Assembly: GCA_902800625.1 (NCBI GenBank)
Contig: CADCFG010000007.1
Coordinates: forward strand, 104,296 to 168,295
Source: an uncultured Eubacteriales bacterium
Lineage (GTDB): Bacteria; Bacillota; Clostridia; Christensenellales; Aristaeellaceae
DNA: 64,000 nt
Direction: 5' to 3'
This document shows, piece after piece, positions 46,209 through 55,710 of the stretch. The notes below the pieces were generated by a model. It was not told the origin of the DNA. It saw only the letters and a program-made list of their open reading frames with translations, and searched no databases. The translations under genes were made by a program, and so were the position numbers. Every line of letters starts with the position of its first letter. Position 1 is the first letter of the stretch.

Positions 46209-46285
46209 TGGTGGAGCATACGAGACTCGAACTCGTGACCTCTACACTGCCAGTGTAGCGCTCTAGCCAACTGAGCTAATGCCCC
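46209..46285 (-). tRNA. tRNA-Ala (anticodon GGC), copy 1
   Basis: Same 77-base sequence as the copy 23 bases downstream; first in the transcript. A recent tandem duplication is likely, matching heavy GCC use in this GC-rich genome. Confidence 0.93.
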
Positions 46286-46305
46286 ATCTCTTGACGACAG
46301 GAATT

Positions 46306-46334
46306 ATTATACCACAGAACACGCCGTTTGTAAA
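46306..46334 (-). promoter_or_regulatory. Promoter of the tRNA-Ala pair
   Basis: On the minus strand TTTACA, 17 bases, perfect TATAAT, 21 bases before the tRNA. Confidence 0.75.
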
Positions 46335-46337
46335 TAC

Positions 46338-47714
46338 CTATTTTTGCAAATTTTCCGTTTTGCCCGCCATTTCCGCGTCCATCTCCCGAAAGACGCTGAT
46401 CTGCAGCGGGATGGCCACGGCGAAGGTGATCACGTCAGCCACCGCCTGGCTGATTTCCAGGCCGAAAAGGCCGAACAGCCGGGGCAGGATCAGCACCGCG
46501 GGCACGAAGAACAGGCCCTGGCGCGCCATGGCGAGGATGGACGCCCGCACGGATTTGCCGATGGTCTGCATCATCATGTTGCACATCACGATCCAGGCCG
46601 ACAGGGGGAAGGTGCAGCACTGGGCCCGCAGCGCCGCCGCGCCGATGGCGGCCACGTCCGCGTCGCCCTTGCGGAACACCGCCACCAGCCCCGGCGCGGC
46701 CAGGAGGGCCACGACGGCGGCGCAGCACAGGAACGCAGTGGCCGTCCTGACGCAGAACCAGAAGGCCTGCTTTACCCGGTCATACTTCTTCGCGCCGTAG
46801 CAGAAGCCGCACACCGGCTGGAAGCCCTGGCCGAAGCCGATCACGCAGCTGTTGGCGAACATCACGATGCGCCCCACGATGCTCATGGCGGCGATGGCGG
46901 CGTCGCCGTAGACGCCCGCGCCCACGTTCAGGCAGATGGTGCCCACGCTGTTCAAACCCTGCCGGCACAGCGAGGGCATGCCGCCGTTGACGATGGCCTT
47001 CAGGTACCTGGGCGTGGGGGAGAAGTTCTTCGGGTGGATGCGCAGGTTGCCGCCCTTCCGGGTGCCCGCCAGCAGCAGGCAGAAGCTGACGAACTGGCTG
47101 ATGATGGTGGCCCAGGCGGCCCCGGCGATGCCCATATGGAACGTGAAGATCAGCAGCGGGTCCAGGCCAATGTTGATGATCGCGCCAGTGGCGATGCCGA
47201 TCATGCTGTAAAACGCGCTGCCCTGGAAGCGCAGCTGGTTGTTCAGCACCAGCGACGCCATCATCCACGGCGCGCCAATCAGGATCACCCGCATGTAGTC
47301 CACCGCATAGGGAAGGATCGTCTCCGTGGAGCCCAGCATCCGTGCCAGCGGCCGTATGAATGCGATGCCCGCCAGCGCCAGCGCGGTTCCCGCGATCAGC
47401 GCGCAGAAGAAGCCCGTGGCGGCCATGCGCCGCGCGTCCTCGCCGTCTCCGGCGCCTAAGGCGCGGGAGATGTAGTTGCCCGAGCCGTGGCCAAAGAAGA
47501 AGCCGCAGGCCTGTATGATGGCCATCACCGAGAACACCACGCCCACCGCCGCCGAGGCGCTGGTGCCAATCTGGCCCACGAAAAAGGTGTCCGCCATGTT
47601 GTAAAAGGCGGTCACCAGCATACTGATGATCGTGGGCACCGCCAGCCGGGCCACCAGGCCGGGGATGGGGGCGGTGGTCATCTGGGTGAACTTGTCCTGC
47701 GCGGGTTTCGGCAT
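46338..47714 (-). CDS. MATE family efflux transporter 2
   Basis: 458 aa with 12 membrane spans, about as distant from MATE 1 as usual between subgroups. The N-terminal GLVARLAVPTIISMLVTAFYNMADTFFVGQIG and GFGQGFQPVCGFCYGAKKYDR are typical of MepA/DinF-like proteins. Substrate unknown. AAGGAAGG precedes ATG 47714. Confidence 0.92.
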   Translation of the reverse strand: MPKPAQDKFTQMTTAPIPGLVARLAVPTIISMLVTAFYNMADTFFVGQIGTSASAAVGVVFSVMAIIQACGFFFGHGSGNYISRALGAGDGEDARRMAATGFFCALIAGTALALAGIAFIRPLARMLGSTETILPYAVDYMRVILIGAPWMMASLVLNNQLRFQGSAFYSMIGIATGAIINIGLDPLLIFTFHMGIAGAAWATIISQFVSFCLLLAGTRKGGNLRIHPKNFSPTPRYLKAIVNGGMPSLCRQGLNSVGTICLNVGAGVYGDAAIAAMSIVGRIVMFANSCVIGFGQGFQPVCGFCYGAKKYDRVKQAFWFCVRTATAFLCCAAVVALLAAPGLVAVFRKGDADVAAIGAAALRAQCCTFPLSAWIVMCNMMMQTIGKSVRASILAMARQGLFFVPAVLILPRLFGLFGLEISQAVADVITFAVAIPLQISVFREMDAEMAGKTENLQK

Positions 47715-47781
47715 GATTATCCTTCCTTTTCGTTGGGGGTAAAACCTGATTTATCGAGTTGATGGCATCGGTCCCAAAGAT

Positions 47782-47807
47782 AGCCTTCCCCAGAGGGGAA
47801 GGCTTTT
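47782..47807. terminator. Hairpin between polC and MATE 2
   Basis: A perfect 10-bp stem AGCCTTCCCC / GGGGAAGGCT, loop AGA, T-run on the plus strand. It shares its arms with the terminator at 20368. On the minus strand, where polC ends, the tail is weaker (ATCTTT). Confidence 0.6.
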
Positions 47808-47837
47808 TGGTGGCGCAGCACGTCGCCAAATCTGAAT

Positions 47838-50800
47838 TTACATCGTAAACTCAAACAGCGTCACCTGGCTGGTTTCCGGGATGTCGTTCAGGCAGCCCGC
47901 CAGCTTCAGCTGTTCCACCATGCTCTTGCTCACCTTGCGGCGAACCATGTCGTCCTGGCTGATGAAGGGGCCGCCCTTGCGGGCCTCCACGAAGGCCTCC
48001 GCCGCCGAAGCGCCGATGCCGGGCATGGAGTTGATGGGCGGCAGGATCTCGCCGTCCTCGTCGATGATGAAATCCGTGGCCTGGGAACGGTAGATGTCGA
48101 TGGGTTTGATGTGCACGCCCCGCAGGTTCATCTCGATCAGGATCTCCAGGATCGTCATCTCATCGTCCTTGGTGGCCGTGCGCTCGGACTTGTCCAGCGC
48201 CTTGATGTCGTCGATCATGCCCCGCAGCACGTCCACATCCCGGGTGGTCATGCGCGTGGCGTCGAAACTCTCGGCGTTGCGCGCCAGGTAGCAGCAGTAA
48301 TAGGCCGTGGGATAGAACACCTTGAAGTAGGCGATGCGCAGCGCCATGGTGACGTAGGCCACGGCGTGGCCCTTGGGGAACATGTACTTGATCTTCTTGC
48401 AAGTTTCCACATACCACTCCGGCACGCCCGCCTCGCGCATGGCGGCCTCCATGGCCTCGGTCAGGCCGCGGCCCTTGCGCACGGCCTCCATGGTCTTGAA
48501 GGCCATGGACGCTTCCACGCCGCTGGCGATCAGCGCGTTCATGATGTCGTCGCGGGTGCAGAAGCACTCCTTCAGCGGGATGCCCTGGCGCACCAGGTCC
48601 TGGGCATTGCCCAGCCACACGTCCGTGCCGTGGCTGAGGCCGGAGATGCGGATCAACTCCTCCATGGTGCTGGGCCGGGTCTCCTTCAGCATGCCGCGCA
48701 CGAAGGAAGTGCCGAACTCGGGAACGCCCAGCGTGCCGCTCTCGGAAACGCCCAGTTCCTCCGCCGTCAGGCCCAGGGGCTCGGGGCTGGTGAACAGGCC
48801 GATGATCTTTGCAAATACCTCCGGGTCGTGCAGCGGCACCGCCTGGGGCGCGATGCCGGTGATATCCTGGAGCTTTCTCAGCATGGTCGGGTCATCGTGG
48901 CCCAGCACGTCCAGCTTCACCAGCACGTCGTGCATGCTGTTGAAGTCAAAGTGGGTGGTGATGGTGGGGGTGTCCATGTCGTCGGCGGGGTGCTGGATGG
49001 GCGTGAACTGATAGATGGAATACTCCTTCGGCAGCACCACCATGCCCGCGGGATGCTGGCCCGTGGTGCGCTTGACGCCGGTGATGCCCCGAGCCAGTCG
49101 CTCCATCTCCGCCCGGGGCAGGCTGATGCCCTTCTCCTCGCAGTACTTCAGCACATAGCCGTAGGCCGTCTTTTCCGCGATGGTGCCGATGGTGCCGGCG
49201 CGGAAGCAGAACTCCTTGCCGAACAGCTCCTGGATATAGGCGTGGGCCCGGGGCTGGTACTCGCCGGAGAAGTTCAGGTCGATGTCGGGCACCTTGTCGC
49301 CCTTGAAGCCCAGGAACACCTCGAAGGGGATGTTGAAGCCGTCCTTGTTCATCGGCGCTCCGCAGACCGGGCAGGCCTTGGGCGGCAGGTCCAGGCCGGT
49401 GGTGTAATTGGGGTCGGGGTTGAATTCCGTGTGCTTGCAATTCGGGCAGGCATAATGCGGGGGCAGGGCGTTCACCTCGGTGATGCCGGAGAGGAACGCC
49501 ACCAGCGACGAGCCCACCGAGCCTCGGCTGCCCACGATATAGCCGTCGGACAGGCTCTTGGCCACCAGCTTCACGGCGATCATGTACAGTGTGGAAAAGC
49601 CGTAGCCGATGATGGCGCCCAGCTCCTTGTCGATGCGCTTCTGCACGATCTCCGGCAGCGGGTCGCCGTACAGCTCGTGGGCCTTGTCGTTCACCAGCTT
49701 GCGCAGGTCGCCCTCGGCCTCCGGCCAGAAGGGCTGGAAGGTCTCCTTGCCCTCGGGGTGGGGGATGAAGATGCGCACATCGCCGATCATGTCCGCGATT
49801 TTGTTGGGATTCTCGATGACCACCTGGCGGGCGATGTCCCGGCCCAGATAGCTGAACTCCTCCAGCATTTCGCCCGTGGTGCGGAAGTACAGCGGCGGCT
49901 GCTCGTCCGCGTCCTTGTAGCCCTCCTTCGTCAGCAGAATGGCGCGGTAAATGCTGTCATTGGGGTTCAAAAAATGCACGTCGCCAGTGGCGCAAACGGG
50001 CTTGTTCATGGCCTGGCCCAGGCGCACGATCCTGCGGTTCAGCTCCCGCAGCCCCTCGTCGTCCGCCACGGTGCCGTCCCGCTTCAAAAAGGCGTTGTTG
50101 CCGATGGGCTGGATCTCCAGATAATCGTAGAAGGAGGCGATGCGCGTAAGCTCACTCTCGTCCCGGTCGTCCAGCACGGCCTGGAACAGTTCGCCCGCCT
50201 CGCAGGCGCTGCCCACGATCAGCCCCTTGCGGTATTTGGCGATCAGGCTGCGGGGGATGCGGGGGCGGCGGTGGAAGTAATTGAGGTGTCCCTCGCTCAC
50301 CAGGCGGTAAAGGTTCGTCATGCCGTCCTGACTGGCGGCCAGCAGTATGATGTGATAGCTCTGCTTGCTGGCGTCGGTGGGGTAGCAGGTGTTCAGCTGG
50401 CCCAGCTGGGTGATGCCCTTCTGGGCCACCACCTCGTTCAGCACCTTGAGAAGCATCAGCGACGTGGCCCGGGCGTCGTGCACGGCGCGGTGGGCGTTCA
50501 GCAGGCTGATGCCCAGCTGCTTGCACATGTTGCCCAGCTTGTGGCTCTTCAGCTGGGGATACTGGTTGCGCACCAGGGCCAGCGTGTCCACGATGGGGAA
50601 CTGGAAGGGCAGCCCGGCCTGCCTGAAGGCCCTTCTAAAGAAGGACATGTCAAAGCTGGCGTTGTGGGCCACCAGCACGGCGCCCTCGCAGAATTTGGCA
50701 AATTCCGGCATGACCTGCATCAGTGTGCGCTTGCCCCGCAGCATGGCGCTGGTGATGCCTGTGATCTCCACCACGCGCTCCGGCACGGGGCGGCCCGGGT

Positions 50801-52163
50801 CGATCAGCTCTGAAAACTCGGCCACCTCCACGCCGTTTTCGATGCGCACGGCGCCGATCTCGATGATCTCGTCGGTGCGGGTGTTCAGGCCCGTGGTCTC
50901 CACGTCCAGCACCACGTATGTCGCGCCGTCCAGCTTCGCGTCGCCGGCGTTCTCCACGATGGAGGCGTCGTCGTCGATCAGATAGCCCTCGCAGCCGGGG
51001 ATCAGCTTGATGCCGTTCTTCTTGGCCGCGCCGAAGGCCTCCGGGAAGGCCTGGACCACGCCGTGGTCGGTGATGGCGATGGCCTTGTGGCCCCAGGCCG
51101 CGGCCTGCTTGATCAGGTCGGTGGCGCTGGCGCAGGCGTCCATGGTGGAATAGTTGGTGTGCAGGTGCAGCTCCACCCGCTTGTCCGGCGAGGTGTCCTC
51201 GCGCACGGGCTTGTCGGCGGGCACGATGTCGTCCACCATCAGCACCATCTGGCTGGAAAAGCTGTCATAGCTGTACTTGCCCCGCACCTTCGCCCACTTG
51301 CCGGGCTTCAGCCCCGCGGACAGCGCCTCGGCCTGGGCCTGCACGCTGGCGGGGTTCTCGCGGCTGCGCCGGGAGGACAGGAACAGCTTGCAGTTCACCG
51401 AGCCGGTGTAATCCGTCATGGAGAACAGCACGATCTTGGTCTCGCCGTTCTTGGCGTCCTTGATGTCCAGGCTCACCACCTCGCCCTTGAGCGTGCAGCG
51501 GCCCACGTCCTCGGTCACCTCGCCCATGGGGATGGCAGGGTCGTGGATGGGTTTTCCGTAAAGGGCGTCGCTGGGGACGGCCTTCTTCCGGGGCGCGTCC
51601 TTGGCGACGGCGGCGGAGGCGGCGATCAGCTCGGCCTCCTTGGCCCGGGCCTCGGCGATCTCCTGGATACGCTTTTCCTCGTCGCCGGTGATCTGGATGC
51701 GGGCGGTGGCCTGGATGCCGAACAGGTCGTTCAGCTTCGAAGCCAGTATTTTATCCACACCACGGGACTTCAGGAAGCCCGCGCCCTCCGCGCTGGACAC
51801 GCACACCGTCAGCACGCCGTCCTTCAGCGCCCAGCCCTTGCCGTTCCAGTCGATGAAGGGCATGCAGCCGGGGCTCTCGTGCCGCACCAGCGATTTCATC
51901 ACCGGGCTGGCCAGCGTCACGTCCTTCAGCACTGCGTCCCGCAGGTCCGGGTACTCCAGCTGCACCTTCACGCCCACGGCTGGAAACGCACCGGCGATCA
52001 GCCGCTGCGCGCGCTCAAACTGGACATCGTTCAGGAGCTTCGGGCTGCGAAGCTTCACCCGCATCTGTCCCGTCTTTTTCGAAATGCTCACCCGGCTCAG
52101 CGCCAGCTGCTCCGCCAGCGCCGGGTCCTCCTGGGCGATCAGGTTTTTCCAGAGTTCAGACAT
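47838..52163 (-). CDS. polC: DNA polymerase III alpha subunit, PolC type
   Basis: Main replicative polymerase of Firmicutes. 1441 aa, normal length. Domains in order: N-terminal region, OB fold (CTLKGEVVSLDIKDAKNGETKI, ~230), PHP domain (VELHLHTNYSTMDACAS, ~335), embedded 3'-5' exonuclease (YVVLDVETTGLNTRTDEIIEIGAVRI, ~420-590) and C-family polymerase domain. The polymerase domain has GSRGSVGSSLVAFL, the catalytic PDIDLNFSGEYQ, and a zinc-binding pattern CPNCKHTEF...CPVCG. AAAGG lies 7 bases before ATG 52163. Last gene of the frr-uppS-...-polC block, overlapping the upstream acetyltransferase by 8 bases. Confidence 0.97.
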   Translation of the reverse strand: MSELWKNLIAQEDPALAEQLALSRVSISKKTGQMRVKLRSPKLLNDVQFERAQRLIAGAFPAVGVKVQLEYPDLRDAVLKDVTLASPVMKSLVRHESPGCMPFIDWNGKGWALKDGVLTVCVSSAEGAGFLKSRGVDKILASKLNDLFGIQATARIQITGDEEKRIQEIAEARAKEAELIAASAAVAKDAPRKKAVPSDALYGKPIHDPAIPMGEVTEDVGRCTLKGEVVSLDIKDAKNGETKIVLFSMTDYTGSVNCKLFLSSRRSRENPASVQAQAEALSAGLKPGKWAKVRGKYSYDSFSSQMVLMVDDIVPADKPVREDTSPDKRVELHLHTNYSTMDACASATDLIKQAAAWGHKAIAITDHGVVQAFPEAFGAAKKNGIKLIPGCEGYLIDDDASIVENAGDAKLDGATYVVLDVETTGLNTRTDEIIEIGAVRIENGVEVAEFSELIDPGRPVPERVVEITGITSAMLRGKRTLMQVMPEFAKFCEGAVLVAHNASFDMSFFRRAFRQAGLPFQFPIVDTLALVRNQYPQLKSHKLGNMCKQLGISLLNAHRAVHDARATSLMLLKVLNEVVAQKGITQLGQLNTCYPTDASKQSYHIILLAASQDGMTNLYRLVSEGHLNYFHRRPRIPRSLIAKYRKGLIVGSACEAGELFQAVLDDRDESELTRIASFYDYLEIQPIGNNAFLKRDGTVADDEGLRELNRRIVRLGQAMNKPVCATGDVHFLNPNDSIYRAILLTKEGYKDADEQPPLYFRTTGEMLEEFSYLGRDIARQVVIENPNKIADMIGDVRIFIPHPEGKETFQPFWPEAEGDLRKLVNDKAHELYGDPLPEIVQKRIDKELGAIIGYGFSTLYMIAVKLVAKSLSDGYIVGSRGSVGSSLVAFLSGITEVNALPPHYACPNCKHTEFNPDPNYTTGLDLPPKACPVCGAPMNKDGFNIPFEVFLGFKGDKVPDIDLNFSGEYQPRAHAYIQELFGKEFCFRAGTIGTIAEKTAYGYVLKYCEEKGISLPRAEMERLARGITGVKRTTGQHPAGMVVLPKEYSIYQFTPIQHPADDMDTPTITTHFDFNSMHDVLVKLDVLGHDDPTMLRKLQDITGIAPQAVPLHDPEVFAKIIGLFTSPEPLGLTAEELGVSESGTLGVPEFGTSFVRGMLKETRPSTMEELIRISGLSHGTDVWLGNAQDLVRQGIPLKECFCTRDDIMNALIASGVEASMAFKTMEAVRKGRGLTEAMEAAMREAGVPEWYVETCKKIKYMFPKGHAVAYVTMALRIAYFKVFYPTAYYCCYLARNAESFDATRMTTRDVDVLRGMIDDIKALDKSERTATKDDEMTILEILIEMNLRGVHIKPIDIYRSQATDFIIDEDGEILPPINSMPGIGASAAEAFVEARKGGPFISQDDMVRRKVSKSMVEQLKLAGCLNDIPETSQVTLFEFTM

Positions 52164-52758
52164 GTGGTTGCCTTTCGTATGGGGAATATTCTTCCTTCAA
52201 TAGCCTGTAAACCGCGCAATCCTTCCACTGACCGTCGTGCCAGGTGTGGGCCATCAGCAGGCCCTCCTGGGTCATGCCGCACTTTTCGGCCACGCGCCGG
52301 GAGCCGATGTTCTCCGCCAGGCAGCTGGCCGACACGCGGCAGGCGTTGCCCTGGAATATGAAATCCAGCGCGGCCCGGGCGGCCTCGGTGGCATACCCCC
52401 GGTTCCAGACGTCCTGGCGCAGGAAATAGCCCAGGCCGTAGTGGGCGCCCTGAGGCGCGCTCTCGATCACGTGCAGGCCCACGCTGCCCAGCAGCGCGCC
52501 GGTCCGCCTGTCCTCCACGGCCAGGTTGTAGCGCAGCCGGTGGTGGCTCTCCGCGTCCCGCATCACCGAGCGCAGGTAGGCCTCGGTCTCCACCAGCTCC
52601 CTCTTGTACATCCCCGGCAGGTACCATGTGGCGGCGGGGTCGGACAGGATCGCGTGCAGCGGCTCCAAATCCCCGGCGGTATGCTCCCGCAGGATGAGCC
52701 GCTCCGTCTCCAGCCGCACCGCGTGGTTGTTGAATGTATCTCCTATGATGCCCGTCAT
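52156..52758 (-). CDS. GNAT acetyltransferase (RimJ/RimL-like)
   Basis: 200 aa. Transfers acetyl from acetyl-CoA, probably to a protein N-terminus or small molecule. It has RLETERLILREHTAGDLEPLHAIL at the start and WNRGYATEAARAALDFIF (the acetyl-CoA loop), then SRRVAEKCGM. ATG 52758 overlaps the ispG stop by 4 bases, and its own stop runs 8 bases into polC, so it is translationally coupled on both sides. Confidence 0.9.
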   Translation of the reverse strand: MTGIIGDTFNNHAVRLETERLILREHTAGDLEPLHAILSDPAATWYLPGMYKRELVETEAYLRSVMRDAESHHRLRYNLAVEDRRTGALLGSVGLHVIESAPQGAHYGLGYFLRQDVWNRGYATEAARAALDFIFQGNACRVSASCLAENIGSRRVAEKCGMTQEGLLMAHTWHDGQWKDCAVYRLLKEEYSPYERQPHV

Positions 52759-53807
52759 TTTCCCTCGACCATCCTGCGAATCTCGGCGATCAGTTCCGCC
52801 GCCAGGTCGCCGCCCTTGATGGGCCGGGGCGGCTGGTCCTTCACGAACAGCACGCCTGCGCCGTCCTTTCCGCCGGCCACGCCCAGATCGGCCTCCCGGG
52901 CCTCGCCGGGGCCGTTCACCACGCAGCCCATCACGGCCACCTTCAACGGCACCTTGATGTCCGCCGTTTCGGCGCGCACCCGCCGGGCGATGCCCTCCAC
53001 GTCGATGCCCGTGCGGCCGCAGGTGGGGCAGGAGATGATCTCGATGCCGTCCCGCCTGAGCCCGCATGAGCGCAGTATGGCCAGCCCCGCGGGCACCTCC
53101 TGCACCGGATCGCCGGAAAGGGACACGCGGATGGTGTCGCCGATGCCCTCCAGCAGCAGCGTGCCGATGCCCACGGCGCTCTTTACGATGCCCACGTCAG
53201 CGGTGCCGGATTCGGTCACGCCGATGTGCTGGGGATAGTCGCAGGCCTTCGCCGCCAGCCGGCAGGCCGCCACCATCTTCTGAACGTCCGTGGCCTTGAA
53301 GGAGAGCACGATGTCGTCGTACCCGGCCTTTTCCAGCATCCGCGCGTGATTCAGGCCGCTCTCCACCATGCCCTCGGGGGTCACACCGCCGTACTTTTCA
53401 AGGATCTCCTTTTCAATGCTGCCAGAATTCACGCCGATGCGCACCGGCACGCGGTGCACCTTCAGGCAGTCCGCCAGCTCCTTCACGTGCGCCTCCCCGC
53501 CGATGTTCCCGGGGTTGATGCGCACCTTGGCGATGCCGTTCTCCACCGACTGGATGGCCAGGCGGTGGTTGAAGTGGATGTCCGCCACCAGCGGCACGGG
53601 GCTGCCGTCCACCAGAGCGCGCACGGCCTTGGCGCAGGCCTCGTCGTACACGCTCACGCGCACGATGTCCGCCCCCGCCGCCGCCATGGCGCGGATCTGG
53701 GCAAGCGTCGCCTCCACATCCCGGGTGTCGGTGTTGGTCATGGTCTGTACGGATACCGGCGCGCCGCCGCCGATGGCTACGGGGCCAACGAATACTTTGC
53801 GGGTCAT
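52755..53807 (-). CDS. ispG: 4-hydroxy-3-methylbut-2-enyl diphosphate synthase
   Basis: Penultimate step of the MEP isoprenoid pathway, an iron-sulfur enzyme. 350 aa, the short bacterial form. The N-terminal TIM barrel has VSVQTMTNTDTRDVEATLAQI, PLVADIHFNHRLA and KVRINPGNIGG. The C-terminal cluster ligands are CPTCGRTGID and MGCVVNGPGEA. AAAGGAG precedes ATG 53807. It works with Dxr in the same operon to feed UppS. Confidence 0.97.
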   Translation of the reverse strand: MTRKVFVGPVAIGGGAPVSVQTMTNTDTRDVEATLAQIRAMAAAGADIVRVSVYDEACAKAVRALVDGSPVPLVADIHFNHRLAIQSVENGIAKVRINPGNIGGEAHVKELADCLKVHRVPVRIGVNSGSIEKEILEKYGGVTPEGMVESGLNHARMLEKAGYDDIVLSFKATDVQKMVAACRLAAKACDYPQHIGVTESGTADVGIVKSAVGIGTLLLEGIGDTIRVSLSGDPVQEVPAGLAILRSCGLRRDGIEIISCPTCGRTGIDVEGIARRVRAETADIKVPLKVAVMGCVVNGPGEAREADLGVAGGKDGAGVLFVKDQPPRPIKGGDLAAELIAEIRRMVEGK

Positions 53808-53835
53808 AGCAGTTCTCCTTTGAGTAATGAAGCCT

Positions 53836-54405
53836 TCATTGATTTGCCTCCTCCGGGAACCAGCCCATGTCGAGGCGGACCTCCCCGCGCCGCAGGTCGT
53901 CGTTGTGATAGCAGCAGCTGTCGAAGCCGATCAGCGTGAAGCCCTGGCTCAGGTAGAAGTCCACGGCGTTGACGTTGGAGGACTGGGTCTCCAGGACCAG
54001 ACAGCGATAGCCGCCCTCCACGGTCAGCCGCTTGGCCAGCTCGATCAGCCGGCGCCCGTGGCCCTGTCGGCGCAGGGGTTCGGCGACGAACAGCTCCGTA
54101 ACCATCAGCCGCTTCGTCCAGCCCTCGGGGCACACCTCGATGACTGCCAGCAGAGCGCCGTCCTCGCCCACGATGCCGTAGGCCTCGGCATCCTCCCACC
54201 AGTCGGCGTAGAGGACGTCGGGAGAGTCCCCGTCCACCGGCGCATGGGTGAACGGGGTGGGGAAGGGCCGTTTCACGATGGGGATCGAAAAGCCGTCCGC
54301 CGTCCGGTTCACGGCAATGTCATAGTAATATTCCGATGTGTAGCACAGGGACAGGGGCGCGCCCTTCCACTTGCCGCGGTCAAGGTGCTGGATAGCGTAT
54401 GTCAT
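53836..54405 (-). CDS. GNAT acetyltransferase 2
   Basis: 189 aa. The N-terminal half has no clear relatives by eye; the C-terminal half holds the GNAT fold with VTELFVAEPLRRQGHGRRLIELAKRL (acetyl-CoA loop) and NVNAVDFYLSQGFTLIG. Target unknown. ATG 54405 lies 17 bases after the rseP stop with only a weak ribosome site, suggesting reinitiation. Confidence 0.85.
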   Translation of the reverse strand: MTYAIQHLDRGKWKGAPLSLCYTSEYYYDIAVNRTADGFSIPIVKRPFPTPFTHAPVDGDSPDVLYADWWEDAEAYGIVGEDGALLAVIEVCPEGWTKRLMVTELFVAEPLRRQGHGRRLIELAKRLTVEGGYRCLVLETQSSNVNAVDFYLSQGFTLIGFDSCCYHNDDLRRGEVRLDMGWFPEEANQ

Positions 54406-54422
54406 GTTCAATACCGTTCAAG

Positions 54423-55484
54423 TCAGAACTTGAACCCTCCGGTCACCAGCTTCACGATGTCGTGGTACGTCAGCACCACAAACAGCCCCAGCAGCAGGAT
54501 CATGCCGATGCCATGCACCATGCCCTCCTTCTCCGGGGGGATGGGCTTGCGGCGGATCATCTCGACGATCAGGAAGAGCAGCCGCCCGCCGTCCAGCGCC
54601 GGGATAGGCAGCAGGTTCATGATGCCCAGATTCAGGCTGATGATGTACACCAGCCAAAGCACCTCGTAAAAGCCCTCCCGGGCGCGCTGGGCCACCACGG
54701 CGATGATGCCCACGGTGCCGGCGGTGTCGTTCAGGCCCTCGCCCTTGAAGATCAGGTTTTTCAGGCTGTCCAGCATCATGCCGGTGGTCTCCACCATGTA
54801 GCTGCCCGCCTTGCCGATGGACTCGAGGAAGGTGAACGTGCGGCTGGAGAACACGATGCCGATCTGATAGCGGGTGCTCTCGCCTTCCTCCACGGGCACG
54901 GCGTTGATGGCGAAGTCCATGCGCTCGCCGTTCCGCTCGATCGCCAGCTGGATGGGCTGGGTCAGGTCGCCGGACTGCATCGTGGACACCATCAGGCTGA
55001 CGCCCGCGGAGTCGTTGGTCAGCTCGACGCCGTTCACCTCCAGGATTTTATCGCCTTTCTGCAGCCCCGCGGCCTCGGCCGGCATGCCTTCCATCACCTG
55101 GTCCACCACGGGATAGGTCTCGGCGATGAAGTAGCCGTTGAGCATCACGGCGCAGACCACGAAGGCCAGCACGAAGTTCATGAACGGCCCGGCCAGCACG
55201 GTGATGAACCGCTTCCAGACGGGCTGGTTGTTCATGGCGCGGGGGTCGTCGTTGCGCTCGTCCTCGCCCACGAAGGCGCAGTAGCCGCCCAGGGGGATGG
55301 CCCGCAGGGAGTATTTGATGCCCTTGCGCTCCCAGCCCAGCAGCCGCGGGCCGAAGCCCACCGAGAACTCCACGATGCCGATGCCGCACAGGCGGCCCAC
55401 GCAGTAGTGGCCGAATTCATGCACCGTCACGATGATGCCCAGCAACACGATGGCGAGGAGAATGTAGAGGATGTTTGAAAACAT
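54423..55484 (-). CDS. rseP: Site-2 membrane metalloprotease RseP
   Basis: 353 aa intramembrane zinc protease, cleaving anti-sigma factors or signal peptides. Zinc motif HEFGH lies in the first span (residues ~22-26), a PDZ domain at about 125-200 (GLQKGDKILEVNGVEL), and the third ligand in MNLLPIPALDGGRL. GGAGG precedes ATG 55484. In its usual position beside dxr. Confidence 0.95.
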   Translation of the reverse strand: MFSNILYILLAIVLLGIIVTVHEFGHYCVGRLCGIGIVEFSVGFGPRLLGWERKGIKYSLRAIPLGGYCAFVGEDERNDDPRAMNNQPVWKRFITVLAGPFMNFVLAFVVCAVMLNGYFIAETYPVVDQVMEGMPAEAAGLQKGDKILEVNGVELTNDSAGVSLMVSTMQSGDLTQPIQLAIERNGERMDFAINAVPVEEGESTRYQIGIVFSSRTFTFLESIGKAGSYMVETTGMMLDSLKNLIFKGEGLNDTAGTVGIIAVVAQRAREGFYEVLWLVYIISLNLGIMNLLPIPALDGGRLLFLIVEMIRRKPIPPEKEGMVHGIGMILLLGLFVVLTYHDIVKLVTGGFKF

Positions 55485-55530
55485 GGATTACCTCCGGGGT
55501 AGGTTGGTAAGTTTGGATTTGGCGCTTCGC

Positions 55531-55690
55531 TTGAATTAGGAATTTGGAATGAGGAATGAGGAGTGGAGGTGCAAATCCCTGCGGGATTTGTTTTGATTAA
55601 AGAAGAAGGAAGCGTGCTGAAACACCGCTTGTCCCTTTTCAATCGAAGAAATCCGTCAGGATTCCTTCCTGAATTCCTCATTCCTCATTT
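55531..55690. repeat. Composite palindromic intergenic repeat, family B copy 2
   Basis: Arms GAATGAGGAATGAGGAG and, inverted, GAATTCCTCATTCCTCATT enclose CAAATCCCTGCGGGATTTG and GAAATCCGTCAGGATTCC. These are the same small hairpins as in the copy at 42172, in swapped order. It is inserted in the dxr-rseP gap of the housekeeping operon. Confidence 0.75.
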
Positions 55691-55710
55691 ACGAGCTTCA
55701 GCGTGACAAA

